NCBI GenBank assembly: GCA_013362835.1
Contig: JABFVJ010000306.1
Coordinates: 1-7,295 of the forward strand
Direction of reading: 5' to 3'
Source of the DNA: Nonomuraea sp.
GTDB taxonomy: Bacteria > Actinomycetota > Actinomycetes > Streptosporangiales > Streptosporangiaceae
Length of the DNA stretch: 7,295 bases
Shown: piece by piece, positions 1 through 5,747 of the stretch
Layout: the number at the start of each line of letters is the position of its first letter
Position numbering within the stretch: the first letter of the stretch is position 1
Program-made: the position numbers and the translations under genes
Notes under the pieces: model-generated
The model's database searches: none
What the model was told of the DNA's origin: nothing
The model's input: the letters and a program-made list of their open reading frames with translations, nothing else

Positions 1-366
1 GGTGATCTGGTCGATCCACGCCTTCAGCGACGACGGGATCGAGAAGTTGTACATGGGCGTGCCGATCAGCACGACGTCGGCCGCCACCACCTCGGCGAGC
101 AGCGGCTCCAGGATCGCCCAGGCGGCCTCCTGGGCCGGCGTGCGCACCGCCTCGCGGTAGCGGGAGACGTCGGTGATCTCGTGGGCCAGGACGTGGTCGC
201 ACAGCTCGGTCCACGCCTCGCCGATGTGCGGCACGGGGTCCGCGGCGAGGTCGCGGTAGACGTAACGCTCGCCCGGGTGGGCGGCACGCCAGGTGCCGGC
301 GTACAGGCTCGACAACCTCCGGGAGAACGAGGCGCGGCGGGCGCTGGCGTCCAGGTGCAGCAACAT
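1..366 (-). CDS. azoR: FMN-dependent NADH-azoreductase, N-terminal 122 residues (gene runs off the window start)
   Basis: Flavodoxin-fold quinone/azo reductase of the AzoR family, a cytosolic FMN enzyme that reduces quinones and azo compounds with NAD(P)H. The start codon ATG is at 366-364, with GAGGAG (377-372) five bases upstream. The N-terminus MLLHLDASAR followed by S-rich residues fits the first beta strand and FMN-phosphate loop. Residues 102-119 (GTPMYNFSIPSSLKAWID) are the family hallmark, PMYNF...P..LK.W.D, which contacts the flavin. The visible part matches the first 60% of a protein of about 200-215 residues; the catalytic C-terminal part lies outside the window. It is transcribed divergently from the TetR gene at 448, and the shared spacer holds two dyads, so repression by that TetR is likely. 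Family assignment is strong; the physiological substrate is unknown and quinone or electrophile detoxification is the usual role. Confidence 0.92.
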   Translation of the reverse strand, partial: MLLHLDASARRASFSRRLSSLYAGTWRAAHPGERYVYRDLAADPVPHIGEAWTELCDHVLAHEITDVSRYREAVRTPAQEAAWAILEPLLAEVVAADVVLIGTPMYNFSIPSSLKAWIDQIT

Positions 367-371
367 GGTGG

Positions 372-377
372 CTCCTC
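372..377 (-). promoter_or_regulatory. Ribosome binding site of azoR
   Basis: Read on the minus strand this is GAGGAG, five bases before the ATG at 366. It is a clear Shine-Dalgarno sequence and fixes the azoreductase start. Confidence 0.8.
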
Positions 378-380
378 AGA

Positions 381-403
381 TAAGTGGACACGACGTCCGG
401 TTC
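381..403. promoter_or_regulatory. Putative TetR operator 1 in the azoR/tetR spacer
   Basis: The core is GGAC-ACGAC-GTCC (386-398), an inverted repeat of four plus four bases around a 5-base centre. The 16-base block GTGGACACGACGTCCG (384-399) recurs in opposite orientation at 419-434 with 15 of 16 bases identical. For azoR the site lies just downstream of the predicted transcription start, a position typical of roadblock repression. Binding by the adjacent TetR protein is inferred from position and symmetry. Confidence 0.6.
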
Positions 404-410
404 GCTTCCC

Positions 411-440
411 ACTATAAGCGGACGCCGTGTCCACATACAA
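411..440 (-). promoter_or_regulatory. Putative azoR promoter
   Basis: On the minus strand there is TTGTAT (440-435) as a -35 element, an 18-base spacer, and TATAGT (416-411) as a -10 element. Both resemble the housekeeping sigma consensus. The start of transcription would fall near 404, giving a leader of about 38 bases that carries operator 1 and the GAGGAG site. The spacer of this promoter is almost entirely operator 2. Confidence 0.55.
415..437. promoter_or_regulatory. Putative TetR operator 2 in the azoR/tetR spacer
   Basis: The core is GGAC-GCCGT-GTCC (420-432) within the imperfect dyad TAAGCGGAC-N5-GTCCACATA, whose outer arms match at 7 of 9 positions. Its centre is 34 bases from the centre of operator 1. 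It sits between the -35 and -10 elements proposed for azoR and touches the -10 element proposed for tetR, so one bound repressor could silence both promoters. This is inference from layout. Confidence 0.62.
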
Positions 441-441
441 T
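436..441 (+). promoter_or_regulatory. Putative -10 element of tetR, possibly giving a leaderless transcript
   Basis: TACAAT at 436-441 fits TANNNT, and the ATG at 448 begins seven bases after it, where transcription would be expected to start. No Shine-Dalgarno sequence precedes that ATG. Leaderless TetR mRNAs with this arrangement are common in actinobacteria. No good -35 element is visible. Confidence 0.45.
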
Positions 442-447
442 GGGCGC

Positions 448-996
448 ATGGAGAGAGCCGACGCGGCCCGAAACCGGGCGAGGATTCTGGAAGCGGCCGC
501 CCGGCTGTTCGCCGAGAGATCACCGCAGGACGTGACGATGGACGACCTCGCCAAGGCGGCCGGCGTGGGCCGGGGCACGCTCTACCGGCGCTACCCCGAC
601 CGCGCCTCCATCGCCGTGGCCCTCCTCGACGAGCACGAACGGGCCCTCCAGGAGCGGCTGATGCGCGGCGACCCGCCGCTCGGCCCCGGCGCGCCGCCCG
701 CCGACCGCCTCGCCGCCTTCTACGCCGCCATGGTGCGCCTGCTCGAAGACCACTCCCACCTGGTGCTGGGCAGCGAGGTGGGCCGCTCGCGCTTCGAGAC
801 CGGCGCGTACGGCTTCTGGCGCGCGCACGTGCGCTCGCTCCTCGTCGCCGCCCGGGTGCCGGGCCCCGACGCCCTGGTCGACCTGCTGCTCGCCCCCCTC
901 GCCCCCGAGGTGTACGACCACCAGCGCAGGGTGCGCGGCCTGACCCCGGGGCAGATCACCGAGGGCCTGACCAGGCTCACCTCGGCACTCAGGTGA
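448..996 (+). CDS. TetR/AcrR-family transcriptional regulator
   Basis: A 182-residue one-component repressor. Residues about 8-55 form the TetR DNA-binding domain: R-A-R-I-L-E-A-A-A-R-L-F-A-E, then V-T-M-D-D-L-A-K-A-A-G-V-G-R-G-T-L-Y-R-R-Y-P-D-R, with the typical helix-turn-helix and LY.RYP.R signature. The remainder is the helical ligand-binding and dimerisation domain, which has no recognisable effector signature. The ATG at 448 is chosen because a TACAAT box ends seven bases upstream and the family homology starts here. A GTG at 427 would add seven residues (MSTYNGR) and lies inside operator 2, so it is less likely. The divergent azoreductase and the two dyads between them suggest an autoregulated switch responding to quinones, azo compounds or another electrophile. 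The 3' end overlaps the convergent nucleotidyltransferase gene by eight bases (989-996). Confidence 0.93.
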   Translation: MERADAARNRARILEAAARLFAERSPQDVTMDDLAKAAGVGRGTLYRRYPDRASIAVALLDEHERALQERLMRGDPPLGPGAPPADRLAAFYAAMVRLLEDHSHLVLGSEVGRSRFETGAYGFWRAHVRSLLVAARVPGPDALVDLLLAPLAPEVYDHQRRVRGLTPGQITEGLTRLTSALR

Positions 997-1720
997 GCGC
1001 CTTCCTGACCGCCGACCGGACGAAGGCCCGCGCCAGCGCGCCCCTCCTGAACCGGCTCAGAACCGGCCGCGGCGTGCCGTACCTGCGCGCCCGTACGTCG
1101 GCCACCACGACCTCCGGCGCGCCGAGCTCGGCCAGCACGTCGAGGGCCTCGCGCTTGGTGATCAGGCGGCCATCGCGCAGCGTCACCGTGGCCCTGGCGA
1201 CGGTCAGCAGACCCAGGTCCACCCAGATCTCCCGCAGCCAGCGCCTGCGCCCCTTGGTCTTCTCCAGCCAGAAGTCGCGCAGATCCCCGCGGACGAAACC
1301 GGTCAGCTCCGCGTCGGAGACGGCCGGGAGCAGGCCCGCGGGCGGCGGGCCGTGCAGCACGACGGGAGCCGTGTGCAGCTCGCGGCGGGTCACCGCGGTC
1401 ACCGGGCGGCGGAAGATGCGCTCATGGGCCCACGTCACGTGCTCGGCCGACAGGTCGGCCAGCTCGTCGCAGGGCAGGTACGAGCAGTGCAGCAGGTCGG
1501 CGAGCGGCAGGCGGCCGAGCCCCCGGTGCAGCCCCTTGATCCGCCGCCACTGCTCCATCGTGACCGGCGACTCCACGACCGCGATCAGGTCGAGGTCGCT
1601 CCGGCCCTGCTGGTAGTCGCCGGTGCCCAGCGAGCCGTGCGCCCACAGGGAGACCAGGGGCACGACCTCGCCCACGCCATCGAGGAAGTTCCGGAGCAGG
1701 AGATCCGTGGCCGCGTGCAT
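989..1720 (-). CDS. AadA-like nucleotidyltransferase (polymerase-beta fold with C-terminal helical domain)
   Basis: A 243-residue protein. Residues 28-44 (HGSLGTGDYQQGRSDLD) are the nucleotidyltransferase core, with G29-S30 in the nucleotide-binding turn and D42/D44 as the metal-binding pair. The C-terminal half resembles the helical domain of ANT(3'')/AadA aminoglycoside adenylyltransferases: an HGPP segment, then a stretch of the form LLTVARATVTLRDG.LITKREA, equivalent to the LTLAR...TG.I..K..A block there. Transfer of AMP or another nucleotide to a small hydroxylated molecule is the family reaction; aminoglycoside resistance is possible but unproven, since many soil actinomycetes carry such genes without a known substrate. 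The ATG at 1720 is preceded by a weak GTGGA. In-frame GTGs at 1729 and 1762 also exist, the latter only two bases after the prs-like stop. It is last in a minus-strand run and overlaps tetR tail to tail. Confidence 0.83.
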   Translation of the reverse strand: MHAATDLLLRNFLDGVGEVVPLVSLWAHGSLGTGDYQQGRSDLDLIAVVESPVTMEQWRRIKGLHRGLGRLPLADLLHCSYLPCDELADLSAEHVTWAHERIFRRPVTAVTRRELHTAPVVLHGPPPAGLLPAVSDAELTGFVRGDLRDFWLEKTKGRRRWLREIWVDLGLLTVARATVTLRDGRLITKREALDVLAELGAPEVVVADVRARRYGTPRPVLSRFRRGALARAFVRSAVRKALT

Positions 1721-1764
1721 ATCATCCACTATGGTCGATCCGCGGCCAGGCGGGAAGATCACTT

Positions 1765-2703
1765 TCAGGTGGTGCTGAACAACGCGCTCACCGACTCGCC
1801 GTCGTGGATGCGGCGCATCGCCTCGGCCAGCGCCGGGGCGATCGACAGCACGGTGAGCTTGTCGCCGGGCTTGGGCGGCGGCACAGTGTTCGTGCAGACG
1901 ATCTCCAGCACCTCCGGGAACGCGCTCAGCCGCTCGAGCGCGCCACCCGCGAACAGCCCGTGGGTGCAGGCCAGCCGTACGGAGTTCACGCCCTGCTCGC
2001 GCAGCCGGTCGAGCAGCTCGATGACCGTGCTGCCCTTGGCGATCTCGTCGTCGAGGATGATCACGTCCTTGCCCGCGACGTCGCCGATGACCGAGCTGAT
2101 CACCACCCGGTCGTCGCTGAACCGCTGCTTGGCGCCCATGGCCACGCCGGTGCCGAGCAGCCGGGCGAAGTGCGCGGCCTCCTTGGCGTTGCCGAGGTCG
2201 GGGGAGACCACGACCGTGTTGGACAGGTCGTACCGGCGGAAGTGGGCGGCCAGCTCGCGCAAAGCGTGCAGGTGGTCGACGGGCACGCTGAAGAAGCCGT
2301 GGACCTGCGGCGAGTGCAGGGTCATGGCGAGCACCCGGTTCGCCCCGGCGGCCACCATCAGGTCGGCGACCAGCCGGGCGCCGATGGAGATGCGCGGGGC
2401 GTCCTTCTTGTCCGAACGGGCGTAGGCGTAGTGCGGGAGGACCACGGTCGTCCTGGCGGCCGACGCGCCACGGGCCGCGTCGATCATCAGCAGCAGCTCG
2501 ACCAGGTTCTCCTGCGTGGGCGGGACCAGCGGCTGGATGAGGAACACGTCGCGCTCCCGGCAGTTGGCCTGGAGCTGGACTTCCAGCGCGTCGTTGGCGA
2601 AGCGTTCGACCTTGACGGGGTGGAGCGGCGTGCCGAGGTGGGAGCAGATCTCCTCGGCGAGTTCAGGATGGGCGCTGCCGGAAAAAACCGTGATGTCTCG
2701 CAC
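1765..2703 (-). CDS. Divergent ribose-phosphate pyrophosphokinase (PRPP synthetase) paralogue
   Basis: A 312-residue, full-length member of the PRPP synthetase family, built of two phosphoribosyltransferase-like domains. The canonical enzyme makes PRPP from ribose 5-phosphate and ATP for purine, pyrimidine, histidine and tryptophan synthesis. Recognisable blocks in order: VFSG at 6-9, NLVELLLMIDAARGASA (66-82), YARSDKK (94-100), LHSPQVHGFF (129-138), VSPDLGNAK (166-174), and ILDDEIAKGST (216-226). Several signatures deviate: FSDGE reads FANDA (35-39), the D of DLH is T128, the KRR loop reads KQR (192-194), and the DTAGT part of the PRPP loop reads AKGST (222-226). It is therefore probably not the housekeeping Prs; I recall similar proteins as second copies in other actinobacteria. 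The start is GTG at 2703, without a good Shine-Dalgarno. It is 18 bases downstream of the GNAT gene. Confidence 0.88.
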   Translation of the reverse strand: MRDITVFSGSAHPELAEEICSHLGTPLHPVKVERFANDALEVQLQANCRERDVFLIQPLVPPTQENLVELLLMIDAARGASAARTTVVLPHYAYARSDKKDAPRISIGARLVADLMVAAGANRVLAMTLHSPQVHGFFSVPVDHLHALRELAAHFRRYDLSNTVVVSPDLGNAKEAAHFARLLGTGVAMGAKQRFSDDRVVISSVIGDVAGKDVIILDDEIAKGSTVIELLDRLREQGVNSVRLACTHGLFAGGALERLSAFPEVLEIVCTNTVPPPKPGDKLTVLSIAPALAEAMRRIHDGESVSALFSTT

Positions 2704-2721
2704 GATTCACAGAGGATATCG

Positions 2722-3168
2722 TCAGGGGCTCACGTAGTGGTGAAGCAGGGCGGGCTCGCCCGCGGCGTTGAGCCAGCGTGCCCGCGTGCTGGTCACGCGC
2801 CGCCAGCCCAGCCGCTCGTACAGCGCGATCGCCGCCCCGCCCTCGTCGGAGACCTCCAGCTTCACGGGCTCGCCCGCGGCCTCCCGTACGGTGCCGAGCA
2901 GGCGCGCGGCCAGGCCGCGGCCGCGGGCAGCGGGGGTGACGAAGAGCCGCGTGACCTCCTGACCGCCGCCGGGCACGCCCGCGAGGCCCGCGTGGCCGAG
3001 CACCCGGCCCTCCTCGACCGCGACCCACGCGCGCAGGAGGCCGGAGGGCGTCAGCCAGCCCTGCGGGTCGTCCGGCCAGTCGACGGGGTAGCGGTCGGCC
3101 ACGTGCACCTGCTTCAGGGCCTCGGCACAGGCGTCGAGGTCGCCCTCGGCCCGGGGACGGACCCTCAC
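2722..3168 (-). CDS. GNAT-family N-acetyltransferase
   Basis: A 148-residue single-domain GNAT protein, expected to transfer an acetyl group from acetyl-CoA to an amine of a small molecule or protein. Motif A is clear: V-T-R-L-F-V-T-P on beta strand 4, then A-A-R-G-R-G-L-A-A-R-L-L (80-91), matching the R/Q-x-x-G-x-G/A pyrophosphate loop. Motif B follows as L-E-V-S-D-E-G-G-A-A-I-A-L-Y-E-R-L-G-W-R-R-V (104-125), including the YE.LGF/W signature. The N-terminus VRPRAEGDLDACAEAL is the standard GNAT opening. The GTG start (3168-3166) overlaps the HAD stop in a GTGA arrangement, so translation is probably coupled. The substrate cannot be read from the sequence. Confidence 0.9.
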   Translation of the reverse strand: MRVRPRAEGDLDACAEALKQVHVADRYPVDWPDDPQGWLTPSGLLRAWVAVEEGRVLGHAGLAGVPGGGQEVTRLFVTPAARGRGLAARLLGTVREAAGEPVKLEVSDEGGAAIALYERLGWRRVTSTRARWLNAAGEPALLHHYVSP

Positions 3169-3803
3169 AGGAAGGCTTCGACGGTGAGCGCGTCGAGGTC
3201 GGGCAGTACGCGCCAGGCCAGGGCGAGGGCGTCGTCTGCGGGCGGGTAGCGGGGATGCGGCACGGCGATCACCCGCATGCCCGCCGCGTGCGCCGAGCGC
3301 AGGCCGTTGCTGGAGTCCTCGACCGCCACGCAGTCCTTCGGGTAGATCTCCAGCCGGTGGGCCGCCGCCAGGTAGCCGTCGGGGGCGGGCTTGCCGCGCG
3401 GGACCTCCTCGGTCGAGACCGTCGTGACGAAGTATTCGCGCAGCTCGGCCGCGTCGAGCACCACGTCGATGAGCCGGCGCGGCGACGAGCTCGCCAGGCC
3501 GAGCGTGAAGTGGGCGGCCAGCCGCAGCACGGCCTCGCGCGCCCCCGCCATCAGCGGCACGCCGTCCTGGTAGCGGTCGGCCATCTGGTCGACCACGCCC
3601 TTGGCGATCTCGTCAGGAGGCAGGCGCACGCCCAGCTCGTGCAGGTACGAGGCCCATTCGGCGGTGCTCATGCCCATGAGCCTGGACTGCGTGTCCGGCT
3701 GCCAGACGCCGCCGTGGTCGGCGACGAAGGCCCGCCGGACCTCCTCCCAGACGGGTTCGGAATCGACGATCACGCCGTCGAGGTCGAACACGCACGCTTC
3801 CAT
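3165..3803 (-). CDS. HAD-superfamily phosphatase or phosphomutase, beta-phosphoglucomutase-like
   Basis: A 212-residue haloacid-dehalogenase enzyme with all four motifs. Motif I is DLDGVIVDSE (7-16), with D7 as nucleophile and D9 as acid/base. Motif II is ASSSPRR (104-110). Motif III has the lysine in RGKPAPDGY (K138). Motif IV is VEDSSNG (161-167), with E162/D163 for Mg2+. A helical cap of about 70 residues lies between motifs I and II, as in subclass IA enzymes acting on sugar phosphates such as beta-phosphoglucomutase and 2-deoxyglucose-6-phosphatase. Mutase and phosphatase cannot be separated by eye. The ATG at 3803 is chosen because GGGGGA lies five bases upstream; an in-frame ATG at 3809 would have the purine run abutting it. 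This is the first gene of the minus-strand run ending with the nucleotidyltransferase. Its pairing with a PRPP-synthetase paralogue hints at sugar-phosphate metabolism, but only by proximity. Confidence 0.92.
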   Translation of the reverse strand: MEACVFDLDGVIVDSEPVWEEVRRAFVADHGGVWQPDTQSRLMGMSTAEWASYLHELGVRLPPDEIAKGVVDQMADRYQDGVPLMAGAREAVLRLAAHFTLGLASSSPRRLIDVVLDAAELREYFVTTVSTEEVPRGKPAPDGYLAAAHRLEIYPKDCVAVEDSSNGLRSAHAAGMRVIAVPHPRYPPADDALALAWRVLPDLDALTVEAFL

Positions 3804-3953
3804 GACCATCCCCCAGCACGTTCGGACTGGATCCAGCCAATCACACGGCTCCGGCGGGGAGCGCCACCAGCTCCTGCCCTTATTGCCCGAGTTTCATGCT
3901 ATTGGGGCTGGCTATTGAGCTATGAAGGCCCGTTCAGGGGCATGCGAGCAGAC
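3804..3953. other. Divergent intergenic region between the HAD and sulfatase-family genes
   Basis: About 150 bases that must hold promoters for both directions. I see no convincing -35/-10 pair. Notable are a perfect 10-base palindrome CTGGATCCAG (3827-3836) and a locally AT-richer stretch (3881-3925) with GCTATTG repeated directly at 3898-3904 and 3911-3917, followed by GCTATG. These are candidate regulator sites only. Confidence 0.4.
3810..3814 (-). promoter_or_regulatory. Ribosome binding site deciding the HAD gene start
   Basis: On the minus strand, GGGGG followed by ATGGTC leads to the ATG at 3803. The spacing suits ATG 3803 and is too short for ATG 3809. Confidence 0.55.
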
Positions 3954-5747
3954 ATGGCAGACCTTCCATTTCATGACACGGGCGACTTCGAGGACGCGGA
4001 CCGCGGCTTCATCGCGAAGCTGAACCCGGCGGTGATCAGGTCGAAGAACGGCGGAGTCGTCTGGGACGCCGACTCCTACGCCTTCCTCGCCGACGAATGC
4101 CCCGGAACCGCCCACCCCAGTCTGTGGAGGCAGAGCCAACTGTGCGCCCGGCACGGCCTGTACGAGGTCGCCGACGGCGTCTACCAGGTACGCGGCCTGG
4201 ACCTGTCGAACATGACGCTGGTCGAGGGCGACACGGGCGTCGTCGTCATCGACCCGCTGGCCTCCACCGAGTGCGCCGCCGCCGCCCTGAAGCTGTACCG
4301 CGACCACCGCGGCGACCGCCCGGTCACCGGCGTGATCTACAGCCACGGCCGGCTCGACCACTTCGGCGGCGTACGCGGCGTCACCGGCGGCGGCGTGCCG
4401 ATCCTGGCCCCCGCCGGATTCCTGGAGCACGTCGTCTCCGAGAACGTCCACGCGGGCCCCGCCGTCACCCGCCGGGCCGTCTACGTGCACGGCCCGGCCC
4501 TGCCGCGCAGCCCCGACGGCCAGATCGGCTGCGGCCTCGGCATGACCACCTCGGCCGGCACCACGTCGCTCATCCCGCCCACCCTCGACATCACCCGCAC
4601 CGGCCAGGAGGAGACGGTCGACGGCGTACGGATCGTCTTCCAGCTCACCCCCGGCGGCCCCGCCGGGACGAACGTGCTGCTCCCGGACCGCCGCGCCCTG
4701 TGCCTGACCGAGAACGCCGTCCACGGCCTGCACGACGTCCTCGCGCTGCGCGGCGGCCAGGTCCGCGACCCCGGCGTCTGGGCCCGCCACCTGACCGAGA
4801 CCATCGCGCTGTTCGCCGGACGGGCCAACGTGGCCTTCGCCTCCCACCACTGGCCCACCTGGGGCGCCGACGGCATCGTCACGTTCCTGTCGCTCCAGCG
4901 CGACATGTACGCCTACCTGCACGACCAGACCCTCCGCCTGATCAACAAGGGACTCACCGGCACCGAGATCGCCGAGCAGCTACGCGTGCCGCCCGCGCTC
5001 GAACAGGTCTGGCACACCCACGGCTACCACGGCTCGATCAGCCACAACGTCAAGGCCGTCTACCAGCGGTACCTCGGCTGGTTCGACGCCAACCCCGCCC
5101 ACCTGTGGGAGCACCCGCCGAGGGAGAGCGCCATCCGGTACGTCGAATGCATGGGCGGCGGCGCGGCCGTGGTCGCCTTCGCCAGGAAGTACATCGAGGA
5201 GAACGACCTGCGCTTCGCCGTCCAGCTCCTCAACCACGCCGTGTTCGCCGACGAGGGCAACAAGGAGGCCAGGGACCTGCTGGCCGACGTCTACACCCGG
5301 CTCGGCCATGGGGCGGAGAACGGGACGTGGCGCAACTCGTACCTGGTGGGGGCCATGGAACTGACCGACGGCATCGTGCCGTCACCGGTACGCCCCACCG
5401 CGCCCGACCTGATCGGGGCGCTGACCGTGGAGCAGATCTTCGACTCGCTCGCCATCCGCGTGGACGGGCCCAAGGCGTGGCACGAGAGCCTGGCCATCGA
5501 CTGGCACCTGACCGACCTGGAGGAGCGGCACCGCACGACGCTGGCGAACGGCGTGCTGGTCCAGCAGGTGAGCCCGCCGGACGAGGCCGTGGACCTGACG
5601 CTCCGGCTGACCAGGGCGCAGCTGCTCGGCCTGCTGGCGGGGAAGGGTGTGGAGGGGGTGGAGCGGGAGGGCGACATCACGGTGCTGCAGCGGCTGGTCG
5701 CCGTGCTCGACTCGCCGTCCCGCGACTTCGCCGTCGTCACCCCATGA
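3954..5747 (+). CDS. Alkylsulfatase-family metallo-beta-lactamase protein with altered metal site
   Basis: A 597-residue homologue of linear alkyl sulfatases (SdsA1/YjcS type), which hydrolyse alkyl sulfates such as SDS using two zinc ions. The order is: N-terminal segment LPFHDTGDFEDADRGFIA; MBL domain to about residue 320, including LWRQSQL, VYQVRGLDLSNMTLVEGDTG and HHWPTWG; alkylsulfatase dimerisation domain, about 330-470, with SHNVKAVYQRYLGWFDANPA; and a C-terminal SCP2-like domain, about 485-597, which binds the alkyl chain in this family. No signal peptide is visible, so it should be cytosolic, unlike secreted SdsA1. The metal motif is HGRLDH (131-136) instead of HSHxDH, and TPGTEAPAEMNF is replaced by TPGGPAGTN (232-240). 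E253 and H298 are kept. Activity may be lost or changed. ATG 3954 fits homologous N-termini; ATG 3942 would add four residues and has AGGGG too close. It overlaps the next gene by ATGA. Confidence 0.9.
   Translation: MADLPFHDTGDFEDADRGFIAKLNPAVIRSKNGGVVWDADSYAFLADECPGTAHPSLWRQSQLCARHGLYEVADGVYQVRGLDLSNMTLVEGDTGVVVIDPLASTECAAAALKLYRDHRGDRPVTGVIYSHGRLDHFGGVRGVTGGGVPILAPAGFLEHVVSENVHAGPAVTRRAVYVHGPALPRSPDGQIGCGLGMTTSAGTTSLIPPTLDITRTGQEETVDGVRIVFQLTPGGPAGTNVLLPDRRALCLTENAVHGLHDVLALRGGQVRDPGVWARHLTETIALFAGRANVAFASHHWPTWGADGIVTFLSLQRDMYAYLHDQTLRLINKGLTGTEIAEQLRVPPALEQVWHTHGYHGSISHNVKAVYQRYLGWFDANPAHLWEHPPRESAIRYVECMGGGAAVVAFARKYIEENDLRFAVQLLNHAVFADEGNKEARDLLADVYTRLGHGAENGTWRNSYLVGAMELTDGIVPSPVRPTAPDLIGALTVEQIFDSLAIRVDGPKAWHESLAIDWHLTDLEERHRTTLANGVLVQQVSPPDEAVDLTLRLTRAQLLGLLAGKGVEGVEREGDITVLQRLVAVLDSPSRDFAVVTP

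Noticed and set aside
384..1616. 410-residue plus-strand open frame spanning the tetR and nucleotidyltransferase regions
   Set aside because: It overlaps two well-supported genes in another frame, and its product is arginine/proline/serine-rich with no domain.
1804..3249. 481-residue plus-strand open frame
   Set aside because: It is antisense to the prs-like and GNAT genes, and its translation is rich in G, A, R, V and H without recognisable domains, whereas the minus-strand products are clear family members.
3827..3836. CTGGATCCAG palindrome as an operator
   Set aside because: A single 10-base palindrome with no extended symmetry and no promoter element tied to it; kept only as a note in the spacer description.
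3255..3953. In-frame upstream extension of the sulfatase-family gene to an 830-residue protein
   Set aside because: The added part is antisense to the HAD gene, is rich in low-complexity Arg/Ala/His runs and has no family similarity. Homology begins at MADLPF near 3954.
4097..5743. Long plus-strand open frame that would fuse an Arg/Pro-rich stretch to the second MBL protein
   Set aside because: It is the +1 shadow of the sulfatase-family gene in GC-rich DNA; the real start is the coupled ATG at 5744.
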